Of a stretch of DNA of 64,000 nucleotides, positions 54,701 to 63,382 are shown piece by piece; positions within the stretch are counted from its first letter, which is position 1; every line of letters begins with the position of its first letter. The position numbers and the translations under genes are program-made. The stretch spans positions 169,501-233,500 of the forward strand of contig NZ_LT906470.1 of assembly GCF_900187285.1 (NCBI RefSeq), read 5' to 3'. Below the pieces are notes generated by a model that made no database searches, had not been told where the DNA came from, and was given only the letters and a program-made list of their open reading frames with translations. The stretch is from Veillonella rodentium (GTDB lineage: Bacteria > Bacillota > Negativicutes > Veillonellales > Veillonellaceae).

Positions 54701-55998
54701 TGAAAGATATTGAAAATACGGCTGAGTACTCTTCGAAGAATACAGGTGTGAGTTATAACCATATAGGAAACTTTAAGTCGCTAAGTCAAGCGGGACAAGA
54801 TGCGGTATATAATTCGTTAGGACTTTTACCGAAATTATTACCTGAATCGAAGGATTCCGCACATAGCACTACCAAATCTGCTATTGCTGATGGTACAATA
54901 ACTGTACATGATGAATCTGTAGATATACGTTCGATTTCTAGAGATACCGCTAATAGTCTTAATAAACTGGATACGATCTTTGATAAAAAGAAAGTAGAGG
55001 AACGACAGGAATTAGCTCGGCTCTTTGCTAAAGATGCATTTGAACAATTGCATTATTGGGAACCGAAAACTAAAGAAGAGAAAGTGGCTAAAGCGATTGC
55101 TCATGGTGTAGTGGCGGAAGTATCCGCTCGAGTTGCCGGTAATAAGCCGGGCAGCGGTTTCTATGCCGGAGTTACCAATGAGGCGTTAATTGGTGACATT
55201 CAAAAGGTTGCCAAGACAAATCCTGCTGTGGCGCAATGGCTCAGTGCCGGCGTAGGGGCAGTAGTAAATGCGGGATTAGGAAAACTTGTTATTACCGGAG
55301 CGGCTGAAGCGCAGTATGGAACGAAGTGGAATTTAGAATTAACAGAACATGCAAAAGATGTTAGATTAAATGAATATAATGGTTTTAAAAAGTTATTTGA
55401 TAGACAATATTTAGATCAGATTGCTCAAGGGAATTCTTATAGTGAAGAAGATATACAAAAAGCTTATAATGATTTGGTATATGCATATAATAATGCTGAG
55501 AAATTTGGGATCACGCCAGTAGCCAGAGACCTACTTGGGTTTTTCTTAGATGAAGATCCTAATGCACATGGTATTGTTGCTGTAGATTATACTGAGCACG
55601 GTTATCCAATTTATACATTTGGTTCCGACTCGGTAATAAATCAGATTTTTAGATCACAACAATATAGTTCTATGAATTTAGATATAATATCAGATGCGGT
55701 ATATGAGTCTCGAAACACCACAGAGAATATGCCAACATATACTAATTCTCATAGTTTTTATGGATATGGAGCTGATGCAGCCTTAGCATTAGGCAGTGCT
55801 TCAACAATAACAACATTTAAAAATGGTAATGCATATAATGGAGCAGTTATTACTATAATTGATAATTGGGATCATGGTAAAATTTTAGCTGAATGGATTA
55901 AATACCCAAGAATTTATGAAGCGGCCTATATTTTACAACAATCAGGTTATAGACGAACGTTTGCATACAAAACTACATATGATTTTTCTGTAAGTTAG
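51715..55998 (+). CDS. CdiA/filamentous-hemagglutinin-type protein, N-terminally truncated, with toxin tail 1
   Basis: Long frame of about 1,427 codons from the ATG at 51715; the frame extends to 51607 but that part is CdiB sequence in another phase. No signal peptide or TPS secretion domain is present, because a deletion fused this gene to cdiB. Present are the hemagglutinin segment with KRLGDGFYEQQLV, repeated AGHDV/AGRDV-type beta-helix units, and a pretoxin region ending in GAAEAQYGT near 55320. The following about 225 residues are a unique toxin tail that I cannot assign (it contains HGYPIYTFGSDSV and TIIDNWDHGKILAEW). The next gene is its probable immunity partner. Probably not secreted now, but it could donate its tail by recombination. 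Confidence 0.8.
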   Translation: MTPSVTEQNVKPVGVVKDHAEDVLSTSTMAKVNDSLDPYGLGKGNGKRSGTIDGLSLPTESLYRIHPEITANALVETDPAFTDRKQFLSSQYMIDALNQDPDRRLKRLGDGFYEQQLVNQQILAATGRQYLTGYTDNEAEYKALLEAGIAYGKQFNLTPGITLSDAQMQAITTDMVWLETKTMVVNGKEQQVLYPKVYLAKQSAKSLDAMGGLISGRAIVSETDADIRNQGVMTADTIVLNGQNIHNTGMIDGRTVAVAAKQDVNTTGAIHGDTHVVVRAGRDVNVGARVKALSNQDVVRRQGTVGVSEPGGQLSIAANRDIHLKGALVQGGANTTMDITAGHDVNLGTEQLAAKKDMTVNGDNYNRTERRTELGTTVLGDGDVAIRAGHDVSVRNGVVNSEQGTTTMAAGHDVNVTPGESYSRDEYGIKYKEKSLLSKTVRTLRTDHEHTGVLSSTIGGNAIDMKANHDVSLTGANVLGTKDVNITAGHDVRTDSGEERQRDDIYEHSKKTGLMSAGIGFTIGSKKVTDTLDGKYTNQVETLIGAAKGKVAIHANEAAHLTSASILAGTNATVQAPDMVLDGKHNTADIKQTHEVKTSGLTVSLGGSIASALNGAYALQQKGKDRHDKRLAALEYVEAGKELRKGLTNINEYRAYTPANVVNHADSLMDSGLQKMDFSARLDRLASSGQLTEKQLKTVTGMRDRFAVEGAQEYQTGFNEMADIQGDQSQYKAQKRAKKDGLANIHVGIGSSYSKSVTELHDRDYAGGKIISNNTTSLLAKSNALNTGTITAIGETIQGKTVDVVADNTINLQAATNTSRKTENNDTKSWSVGANISVNGGGMLGFDANYNKGMQRENTEKVSYAPSRITANTVNMISGKDTNVIGSTVKGDRVVANVGGNLYIQSLQDKETYVGKQKNTGFSVSTNGTQLGNIFGEHSKGDMRSNYAGVTEQAGIFAGKDGYTITTKGTTTLEGAVIDSKAATEKNVVSTGRLAMKDIENTAEYSSKNTGVSYNHIGNFKSLSQAGQDAVYNSLGLLPKLLPESKDSAHSTTKSAIADGTITVHDESVDIRSISRDTANSLNKLDTIFDKKKVEERQELARLFAKDAFEQLHYWEPKTKEEKVAKAIAHGVVAEVSARVAGNKPGSGFYAGVTNEALIGDIQKVAKTNPAVAQWLSAGVGAVVNAGLGKLVITGAAEAQYGTKWNLELTEHAKDVRLNEYNGFKKLFDRQYLDQIAQGNSYSEEDIQKAYNDLVYAYNNAEKFGITPVARDLLGFFLDEDPNAHGIVAVDYTEHGYPIYTFGSDSVINQIFRSQQYSSMNLDIISDAVYESRNTTENMPTYTNSHSFYGYGADAALALGSASTITTFKNGNAYNGAVITIIDNWDHGKILAEWIKYPRIYEAAYILQQSGYRRTFAYKTTYDFSVS
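54340..55332 (+). repeat. CdiA pretoxin repeat, copy A
   Basis: This stretch is nearly identical to 57074-58066 and, from about 54388, to 62451-63382. It encodes the end of the beta-helix and the pretoxin region up to the AEAQYGT junction, after which the three sequences diverge. It is a ready substrate for homologous recombination. Confidence 0.95.
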
Positions 55999-56020
55999 TT
56001 TTTTTATTGGAGTAAATATA

Positions 56021-56485
56021 ATGTATAAATATATTGCTATACTTTTTCTGTTAGGTATAATAGTCTCACAGTCTTTATTAATCTTCATTAACTATGATTA
56101 TAATAAATACTATGCTTTTGGAAGATATAAATTGCATGCTAACTATTCATTTGAAGATACATGGCGTGATAATGGATTTGAGCGACTTATTTATAGCTAT
56201 AGAAAGGTAGATAATAAATTGTACACTTATGGAGAATCTGGGATAACTATTATTACGATGAATGTCATAAATCCTAAAATTATAAAGATTCCAAATGATG
56301 AATATTATGAGTCTGTGCGCAAATATGGAAGAACTAATAAATATGCTAACTCATTAGGCGAATTATCTAACATTTATGGGGAGGATTTTATTATTTTAGA
56401 TCGTTTAGAAGAATTAGAGAGTGATGACTACTCCATCGTCAAAGAGCTTATTGAGCAAGGCGAAGATAAGGCGAAGAAATCATAA
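56021..56485 (+). CDS. Probable membrane-anchored immunity protein for toxin tail 1
   Basis: Protein of 154 residues with one N-terminal membrane helix (about 4-25, IAILFLLGIIVSQSLLIFI) and a soluble, charged remainder. It starts 22 bases after the toxin gene behind GGAG, the standard position for a CDI immunity gene. No family was recognised. A membrane anchor suggests that the toxin acts at or across the membrane, but this is only inference. Confidence 0.6.
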   Translation: MYKYIAILFLLGIIVSQSLLIFINYDYNKYYAFGRYKLHANYSFEDTWRDNGFERLIYSYRKVDNKLYTYGESGITIITMNVINPKIIKIPNDEYYESVRKYGRTNKYANSLGELSNIYGEDFIILDRLEELESDDYSIVKELIEQGEDKAKKS

Positions 56486-56642
56486 GTGTTTTGATGAAGT
56501 ATTGCCAATATATAGAATTGTACGTTAAAAATTTTGTTATATCAGAACAACAAGCAGAAATTAAAATTTCTTGACTTTCATCCCTAGTATGGTGCCTCTA
56601 ATTTTATTAAAAGTTAATAAGCTAATATAAGATTTAAGATAG

Positions 56643-56674
56643 AAAGCCCCAATACGTTTTGTATCGGGGCTTTT
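56643..56674 (+). terminator. Terminator after the first toxin-immunity pair
   Basis: A 10-11 bp stem (GCCCC...GGGGC with one mismatch) is followed by TTTT, about 160 bases after the immunity gene. Confidence 0.7.
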
Positions 56675-56721
56675 CCGTTATTGTCTTTAGATTGGTTCGC
56701 GACGTAGTCGTGAATCATAAA

Positions 56722-57046
56722 ACCACCCGCTATGCGGGTGTGGCAACGAAAGTTATACAAAAAATCACCTTGCTTTATGTATAATGAAGGTGTTCAAGCG
56801 GCATTATATGCAAAAGAAAGGTGATTTTATATGGCAACAAAGACACAAAGTCTTGCGCACACAGAATGGTTCTGTAAATACCACATAGTATTTACACATA
56901 AGTGTAGACGGAAAGTTATATATAATCAATATAGAAATAGTTTACGTGAAATACTAAGACATTTATGTGACTATAAGGGCGTCAAGATCATAGAGGGGAA
57001 GGTTACGAGTCAATGGGGAAAAATACTTTCACAGAAAGCATTATAA
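56722..57046 (+). mobile_element. Truncated IS200/IS605-type insertion sequence
   Basis: The left end carries a subterminal hairpin (CACCCGC with GCGGGTG, 56724-56740) as in IS200-type elements. A 71-codon frame (56831-57046) with ribosome site AAAGGTG encodes the TnpA N-terminus (HTEWFCKYHIVFTHKCRRKVIY ... VKIIEG region). After IIEG the family sequence with the catalytic HUH motif should follow, but the frame turns to unrelated residues and stops. About half of the transposase and the right end are missing. The CdiA module starts 28 bases later. Confidence 0.85.
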
Positions 57047-57073
57047 ACTGGAAACAGTAATGACATTTAAAAT

Positions 57074-58066
57074 ATGACTTCCGGTAAAGATACGAATGTA
57101 ATAGGCTCTACAGTCAAAGGTGATAGAGTTGTTGCTAATGTAGGCGGTAATTTATATATTCAAAGTTTACAGGATAAAGAGACCTATGTGGGGAAACAGA
57201 AAAATACAGGATTTAGTGTTTCTACAAATGGGACTCAATTAGGTAGTATCTCCGGCGAGCACTCTAAAGGAGATATGCGCAGTAACTATGCCAGTGTAAC
57301 GGAGCAAGCCGGTATTTTTGCCGGTAAGGATGGTTATACAATTACTACAAAAGGCACTACTACATTAGAAGGGGCTGTTATAGATAGTAAAGCTGCTGCA
57401 GGAAAGAATACAGTATCTACCGGTCGCTTAGCGATGAAAGATATTGAAAATATGGCTGAGTACTCTTCGAAGAATACAGGTGTGAGTTATAACCATATAG
57501 GAAACTTTAAGTCGCTAAGTCAAGCGGGACAAGATGCGGTATATAATTCGCTAGGACTTTTACCAAAATTACTACCTGAATCTAAGGATTCCGCACATAG
57601 CACTACCAAATCTGCTATTGCTGATGGTACAATAACTGTACATGATGAATCTGTAGATATACGTTCGATTTCTAGAGATACCGCTAATAGTCTTAATAAA
57701 TTGGACAAGATCTTTGATAAGAAAAAAGTAGAGGAACGACAGGAATTAGCTCGGCTCTTTGCTAAAGATGCATTTGAACAATTGCATTATTGGGAACCGA
57801 AAACTAAAGAAGAGAAAGTGGCTAAAGCGATTGCTCATGGTGTAGTGGCGGAAGTATCCGCTCGAGTTGCCGGTAATAAGCCGGGCAGCGGTTTCTATGC
57901 TGGAGTTACCAATGAGGCGTTAATTGGTGACATTCAAAAGGTTGCCAAGACTAATCCTGCTGTGGCGCAATGGCTCAGTGCCGGCGTAGGGGCAGTAGTA
58001 AATGCGGGATTAGGAAAACCTGTTATTACCGGGGCTGCTGAGGCACAGTATGGAACGAAGTGGAAT
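57074..58066 (+). repeat. CdiA pretoxin repeat, copy B
   Basis: Near-identical to 54340-55332 with scattered base differences, mostly synonymous. The identity ends just after the AEAQYGTKWN codons, where toxin-specific sequence begins. Confidence 0.95.
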
Positions 58067-59086
58067 GCAACTGGAACGATTAAGGAGAGTGATGATTTAA
58101 AAGGTGGCGAATTTATTAATATAATAGTACCACCAGAGTTAAATGGAACAGAAGAAAATCAGGCCTTTTTAAGAAGTCGATGGGGAGATATGTACTTGCC
58201 TTATGGGGTGTTACCAGGAGAATATGCTGTAATTCAATTTTCTAAACCTGGATCACAATCCCGAGGGCAAGAAGTAATCATAAATTCGGACAGAAGCTAT
58301 TCAAATGTGGAGGAATCTCTCGGTTTGGTTAAATCTGTTTGGGACAAAAATAGTGGGTATTTATCGAATCAAGAAGATAAAAGTTCGACTAACTTGGATT
58401 GGTTAAATATTAAGCCTACACGGAATTTAAAAGCAACATGGTTTGAGAAAAGTTCAGGTCGTTATTATAATGAGTATGATAATGGAGATATTGAACCTAC
58501 CGATAGATATAGAGGTATTGAGTTCTTGCAACAAGGATATCCTCTTGAACGAGTGACTTATAATAATGGAGGTTCGTTTTATTATATTTCAAACGGGTAT
58601 TATGTGCCTGATGTAAATGAAACTAAAGCTGCTATTGATAAAGCAGAAACTGAAATTGTTTTGGCTAATATGAATGACCTTGCTGGGGGAGGCCGAGGTG
58701 GATCTGCATCTATTAATATTGGTAAGTTTACTAGTAATTTAAATAATGTAGCAAAATATCAATTAAGAAGTATAGTAAATATTCCATCTAAATCATTTAA
58801 CAGTTTACCAACACATGTAAGTAGATCTTATTCCAATTATAAGAATATTAATTGGCAAGGTAATTATAGTGGGCAAACTCCTGGAACTGCAGCGGGGAGA
58901 CGATATGCAAATAGGGATAATCAATTACCTAATAAAGATACTAATGGTAATGCGATAACATATAAAGAGTATGATGTAAATAATTATACTGGACCTATAC
59001 GGGATAGTGAACGATTTGTTAGAGGCAGTGATGGAAGTGTTTATTATACGGATAATCATTATAAAAGTTTTATAAAAATTGAGTAG
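57074..59086 (+). CDS. Orphan CdiA C-terminal module with barnase-like RNase toxin (tail 2)
   Basis: Frame of 670 codons. It begins inside the CdiA repeat (near-identical to 54340 onward) and has no signal or secretion domain and no good ribosome site. Residues 1-328 are the shared pretoxin region ending AEAQYGT. Residues about 332-560 form a variable entry-type region with the GQEVIINSDRSYSN segment. The last about 110 residues are a barnase/guanyl-specific RNase domain: E632 in YKEYDV, R643 and R647 in IRDSERF, H662 in TDNHYKSF correspond to the barnase catalytic residues Glu73, Arg83, Arg87 and His102. The toxin would cleave RNA. The next gene is barstar-like. The module looks silent unless recombined behind a full cdiA. 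Confidence 0.85.
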   Translation: MTSGKDTNVIGSTVKGDRVVANVGGNLYIQSLQDKETYVGKQKNTGFSVSTNGTQLGSISGEHSKGDMRSNYASVTEQAGIFAGKDGYTITTKGTTTLEGAVIDSKAAAGKNTVSTGRLAMKDIENMAEYSSKNTGVSYNHIGNFKSLSQAGQDAVYNSLGLLPKLLPESKDSAHSTTKSAIADGTITVHDESVDIRSISRDTANSLNKLDKIFDKKKVEERQELARLFAKDAFEQLHYWEPKTKEEKVAKAIAHGVVAEVSARVAGNKPGSGFYAGVTNEALIGDIQKVAKTNPAVAQWLSAGVGAVVNAGLGKPVITGAAEAQYGTKWNATGTIKESDDLKGGEFINIIVPPELNGTEENQAFLRSRWGDMYLPYGVLPGEYAVIQFSKPGSQSRGQEVIINSDRSYSNVEESLGLVKSVWDKNSGYLSNQEDKSSTNLDWLNIKPTRNLKATWFEKSSGRYYNEYDNGDIEPTDRYRGIEFLQQGYPLERVTYNNGGSFYYISNGYYVPDVNETKAAIDKAETEIVLANMNDLAGGGRGGSASINIGKFTSNLNNVAKYQLRSIVNIPSKSFNSLPTHVSRSYSNYKNINWQGNYSGQTPGTAAGRRYANRDNQLPNKDTNGNAITYKEYDVNNYTGPIRDSERFVRGSDGSVYYTDNHYKSFIKIE

Positions 59087-59116
59087 TGTAAATGTATGAA
59101 ATTTGGAGAAAATAGA

Positions 59117-59518
59117 ATGGTACATAATAAATTTATTATTTTAAGTGAAGTTGGTTGTAAAAGTGAAGTAGGGATATTAGAAAAGAGACATTTATTCAAA
59201 GCTATTATTGATGGATCTAAAATAAATAGCAAAGAAGATTTATTTCAGTCTTTAGCTCAAGCCTTTTTTTTTCCTAGTAAAGTTGTTTTATGGTCACAGT
59301 TTGAGGATTATTTACGTGATTTATCATGGTTAAATACTTATGATGGGTATATTCTAATTGTTAAACACTTTAATGATATGTTTTTAGATAATCCATCTTT
59401 AAAAGTTGATTTTATAGATAGTTTTTCGAACTATATTTTACCTTTTTGGGAAGAGGAGGTAATTAATGTTGTAGTAAATGGAATTTCAAAGCTTTTTTAT
59501 GTATATGCTACTGAATGA
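59117..59518 (+). CDS. Barstar-family immunity protein
   Basis: Protein of 133 residues following the RNase module by 30 bases. The core fits the barstar fold: IDGSKINSKEDLFQSLAQAFFFPSK, then a DYLRDLSWL helix that in barstar-like inhibitors blocks the RNase active site. The pairing with a barnase-like toxin supports the call. Two starts are possible (59096, 59117); GGAG at 59106-59109 fits the second. Confidence 0.8.
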   Translation: MVHNKFIILSEVGCKSEVGILEKRHLFKAIIDGSKINSKEDLFQSLAQAFFFPSKVVLWSQFEDYLRDLSWLNTYDGYILIVKHFNDMFLDNPSLKVDFIDSFSNYILPFWEEEVINVVVNGISKLFYVYATE

Positions 59519-59644
59519 AGTGTATTTCTTGTTTTGAATCTTAAACATATATTTTCATTTTTATTGGTAAAATTCTTTTTCGGAAGTATTCTAGAAATAT
59601 ATTTTAGCTTAAATTGCAATAGGAAATTGAACAGTATTTAGAGT

Positions 59645-60340
59645 TACTATTTTATTAACTTTTTCTAAAAAACTTCTTGTGGTGTTTTGTAATGTAATAT
59701 CTTATGTGGTAAGTTATTACGCCAATGAAGAGTTCGTCGGGGTGTATGTTCTGAGATACTTTCTATTCGTTTTTCTTTTGGAATAAACCGTTATGTTTTT
59801 TGTTAAAGCCTCGTTCTCAAGCATATTGGATCTTGCAAAATAGATAGTATATCGTTTTCAAGGTCAGATATATCCACAAATACTAAAGGTAGATCAATAG
59901 CTTTTATCCCAAGTAGTCCTTGATGAAGATAATTATATAAAGTTTTGGTACAAACTATTTCATTATGTGCAAATATATATTTACATTTAGCATATCCGAT
60001 AGCAGCATCAAAAGACCAATGTTCTTAAATACTTTCTCTTTAACCCAAAATATGAAGGACTCTATGGAGCTTAACTTCATCGTATTAAATGAGCCAAGGC
60101 GTTGCTGTTCATACGTTAATTGTCCGGAGCCTGCTAAATATACAAGACGAGCTTTATCTTGTCGAGTTTGAACAACAGATTCATGTTTTAGCTCTGTATA
60201 AATAGTAGTTCTAGAGCGTACTAATATGGTTGCAATAGCTGTAAGAGAATCGCCAGTGGCGATTCTCTTTTCTACATCAAAGCGTTCTTCAAGGCTTAAG
60301 TGTTTGTACGTAATGTCGTATTATAATTAATATAGTCCAT
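59645..60340 (-). pseudogene. Decayed IS30-family transposase
   Basis: On the minus strand, pieces of an IS30 transposase appear in shifting frames. The N-terminal helix-turn-helix part reads LSLEERFDVEKRI and SLTAIATILVRSRTTIYTEL. A middle piece contains FAHNEIVCTKTLYNYLHQGLLGI. The C-terminal end corresponds to TLHWRNNLPHKILHYKTP and FLEKVNKI. An early frameshift after about 12 codons, further shifts and internal deletions remove function. It lies between two toxin modules and is the likely trace of an insertion that shaped the island. Confidence 0.75.
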
Positions 60341-60359
60341 AGTGATTACCTCGGTTAGA

Positions 60360-60930
60360 TTATGTTTGGTCACTTAAATCATAACACAAGGTTTACCATG
60401 GATTTTTTAGTTATTCAATTTTATTCTACAGTTAAGCAAAAAAATTTGAAAAATAAAGAGTTTTATAAGGATATAAGCATTAATAAATGAAGCGTACAAT
60501 AGTCAAACTATTAAATTTAATAAGGTTTAGAATTATTGGTACAATCGATTTTATCGATTACTATTGTGGGTAATGCTATTGAAGCGACAGCATTGAAACT
60601 GGATTATAGGTTTATCATTCCTATATTAGTTATAGGTAGTATATTATTATTACATTTAATTCGAGGAAGACGTATTATTATTCGTATTTATAGGAGGAGT
60701 ATAAATATAAATTAATACTTACAAGTATATTTGTTTTTTTATTTTAGGATTCTATAATAAACTAGTTGGTATACCAACAGAAAAGGGCTTTACTCGGCTG
60801 AATTTCTTTCGATATTTCTATTTGGGTTTCTTTTAGTATTCTTGTATGGATATATCTCAATAATATTCCAATATGGATATTTATTCTTACAATTGCTTTG
60901 TCTATTTATAGAATACTAAATTCTTTATAT
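60360..60930. other. AT-rich remnant region between toxin modules
   Basis: No intact gene. A frame at about 60525-60715 encodes a hydrophobic stretch (RFIIPILVIGSILLLHLI) and a basic end but has no normal start codon. The bases 60740-60920 encode broken hydrophobic pieces with stops. Together they may be the remains of one or two membrane-anchored immunity genes. This is a weak inference. Confidence 0.4.
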
Positions 60931-60939
60931 AGTTAATTT

Positions 60940-61561
60940 CAGATTACGTTGGCATTCATCTCTTTGTATTGTTACTGATGGTAGTAAAGTTTTAACTGGT
61001 GAGTATAAGGGAAATTATAATGCAAAAGCTGGGCAAGCTATAGAGTTTGATGAAGAAACAAGAACGTTTAGTAGTGGTGGATTTCCAATATTTCCTGATG
61101 AAGATCCAGATCTTATAAAACTTACAAGTTGGATTGAATTTAATGCTTCTCTTGATTATGCTTCAGAGAATGGGATGTTGTATGCTGGTGGAAATTCTAT
61201 GGGCCGTGGTAATATGGTTAGTATGCGTTCGATAAAGCAGGATATACCACGAATTTATACTCAAGCGAATATATTTAATGCGGAATTATATCAGCTGAGA
61301 AAAAGTGTTGAAGCAGGTCTTGGGCGGTCTAATATGGGGATGGCGAAAACTGAGCCACGTAATTTGAAGCAAAAGTTAGCTATGGAGAGTGTGCTTAGAG
61401 ACCCGTTAAGTGGAGCTAAGCAATTACCATTTCCAATGACTGATAAAAGGTGGCCAGGTCAATTAGGTTGGGTGAAGATGGCTAAAAATGTTAATGGTAT
61501 TGAGATACATTATGTTTATAATAAAAATACACAACAATTTGATGATTTTAAATTTAAATAA
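60940..61561 (+). pseudogene. 5'-truncated toxin tail 3 of a CdiA module
   Basis: Open frame without a usable start. It begins in the middle of an entry-type region: VLTGEYKGNYNAKAG matches VFTGEYQGNRNVLAG in the module at the window end. The C-terminal about 95 residues form a toxin domain with RNLKQKLAMESVL, DKRWPGQLGWVKMAKN and NGIEIHYVYN ending in DDFKFK. This tail is common at the ends of polymorphic toxins; I cannot name its activity with certainty, though a nuclease is likely. The upstream pretoxin region is missing, so it is an orphan fragment. An immunity gene follows after 11 bases. Confidence 0.65.
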
Positions 61562-61572
61562 GGAATAAAATT

Positions 61573-61926
61573 ATGAATGATATAAAAATTGAATTGATAG
61601 AAAAATTTGATAGGTGGTATGAGTTTTCTATTTATATGCGGGCAGGTGATTTTTCTGGTAAGACTAATTTTGGCATAATGTTTAGTGATTATGAGAAATT
61701 GATTTGTGATATTGAAAAGATGTATATGGAATTGGAGGGAGAATTTTTAATTAATTATGAAGATTCTGATGACTATGTAAAAGCTCGATTTAAGAAATAT
61801 GGGCATTTAGAAATTTCTGCACAATTAGGGGGGTCGTGGAATGAAAATTTTGTAAGGTTATTAATGCATACAGATCAAACAATGCTTGGCATAATTCTTC
61901 AACAGTTAAAACAGTTAAGTAGATAA
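61573..61926 (+). CDS. WapI-like immunity protein for toxin tail 3
   Basis: Cytoplasmic protein of 117 residues, 11 bases after the toxin tail behind AAGGAA. The C-terminal pattern, HLEISAQLGGSW followed by a MHTDQTML segment, resembles the WapI family of immunity proteins. Intact, unlike its toxin gene, so it could still protect against that toxin delivered by neighbours. Confidence 0.65.
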   Translation: MNDIKIELIEKFDRWYEFSIYMRAGDFSGKTNFGIMFSDYEKLICDIEKMYMELEGEFLINYEDSDDYVKARFKKYGHLEISAQLGGSWNENFVRLLMHTDQTMLGIILQQLKQLSR

Positions 61927-62045
61927 AAGCTGTTGACTTTATAATAATTATAATCTTTGTAATAGAATTAGTAATTTTTGGATTATTAAATCTTCTGATT
62001 TTAGGTATCTCCATGCCAGAATAATTTGCAAGTGATTAAAATTCC

Positions 62046-62075
62046 TTGATTTTCATTTTATAGGAATCGTATAAT
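62046..62075 (+). promoter_or_regulatory. Promoter of the orphan T-box leader
   Basis: TTGATT (62046-62051) and TATAAT (62070-62075) are 18 bp apart, followed by the T-box leader starting about 10 bases later. Confidence 0.65.
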
Positions 62076-62084
62076 CTAATTATA

Positions 62085-62436
62085 ATTTTATACTCGCTTG
62101 AAAGAAACCGATGAGGTGGAGATAAAAATAGGAAATGCACTTATAGAGAGCGGGACTAGCTGAGAACCCGTAGTACGCAGCTTATTAAATGGACCACCGA
62201 GGGTGGAGTGAACAGATTGGGCTGACCGGTTGTCATGGCCGTGCGTAGATTCCCGATCTCAGTATTCTCCAACGTTATACGAGCGTTAATCGTGAGGGAT
62301 ATGTTAGTATCCTGCGAAAGGGGAATGCAATGCATTCAAACAAGGTGGTACCGCGATTTATAGAGCACTACAATTACATTGTAACGATAGAACTATAGAC
62401 TCGTCCTTGACGTCAATTGTCATGGGCGGGTTTTTT
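62085..62436 (+). ncRNA. Full-length T-box leader without an aminoacyl-tRNA synthetase gene
   Basis: A leader of about 350 nt has the standard T-box parts: AGAGAG in the stem I region (62145-62150), an apical GGG...GAGAACCC segment, the T-box sequence AACAAGGTGGTACCGCG (around 62339-62355), and a terminator (62402-62432) followed by six T. The tRNA-pairing tetrad TGGT implies a tRNA with discriminator A; I could not fix the specifier codon. Fourteen bases after the terminator the sequence enters the middle of a CdiA module, so the normal target gene has been replaced or lost. Confidence 0.85.
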
Positions 62437-62450
62437 GTTTGTTGTCTTTA

Positions 62451-63382
62451 AAGTTATTGCCAACGTAGGTGGTAATTTATATATTCAAAGTTTACAGGAT
62501 AAAGAGACCTATGTGGGGAAACAGAAAAATACAGGATTTAGTGTTTCTACAAATGGAACTCAATTAGGTAATATTTTCGGTGAGCATTCTAAAGGAGATA
62601 TGCGTAGCAACTATGCCGGTGTAACGGAGCAAGCCGGTATCTTTGCCGGTAAGGATGGTTATACAATTACTACAAAAGGTACTACCACATTAGAAGGGGC
62701 CATTATTGACAGTAAAGCTGCTGCAGAAAAGAATACAGTATCTACCGGTCGCTTAGCGATGAAAGATATTGAAAATACGGCTGAGTACTCCTCGAAGAAT
62801 ACAGGTGTGAGTTATAATCATATAGGAAACTTTAAGTCGCTAAGTCAAGCGGGACAAGATGCGGTATATAATTCGCTAGGACTTTTACCGAAATTATTAC
62901 CTGAATCTAAGGATTCCGCACATAGCACTACCAAATCTGCTATTGCTGATGGTACAATAACTGTACATGATGAATCTGTAGATATACGTTCGATTTCTAG
63001 AGATACCGCTAATAGTCTAAATAAATTGGACAAAATCTTTGATAAGAAGAAAGTAGAGGAACGACAGGAATTAGCTCGGCTCTTTGCTAAAGATGCATTT
63101 GAACAATTGCATTATTGGGAACCGAAAACTAAAGAAGAGAAAGTGGCTAAAGCGATTGCTCATGGTGTAGTGGCGGAAGTATCCGCTCGAGTTGCCGGGA
63201 ATAAACCAGGTAGCGGTTTCTATGCGGGAGTTACCAATGAGGCACTAATTGGTGAAATTCAAAAAGTGGCTAAGACAAATCCTGCTGTGGCACAATGGCT
63301 CAGTGCCGGGGTAGGAGCAGTAGTAAATGCCGGATTAGGAAAACCTGTTATTACCGGAGCGGCTGAAGCGCAGTATGGGACT
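62451..63382 (+). repeat. CdiA pretoxin repeat, copy C
   Basis: Near-identical to 54388-55322 and to the matching part of 57074-58066. It starts abruptly after the T-box terminator and ends at the AEAQYGT junction, where a new tail begins. Confidence 0.95.

Noticed and set aside
59965-60171. Plus-strand open frame of 68 codons
   Set aside because: The minus strand here encodes recognisable IS30 transposase pieces; the plus frame has no motifs.
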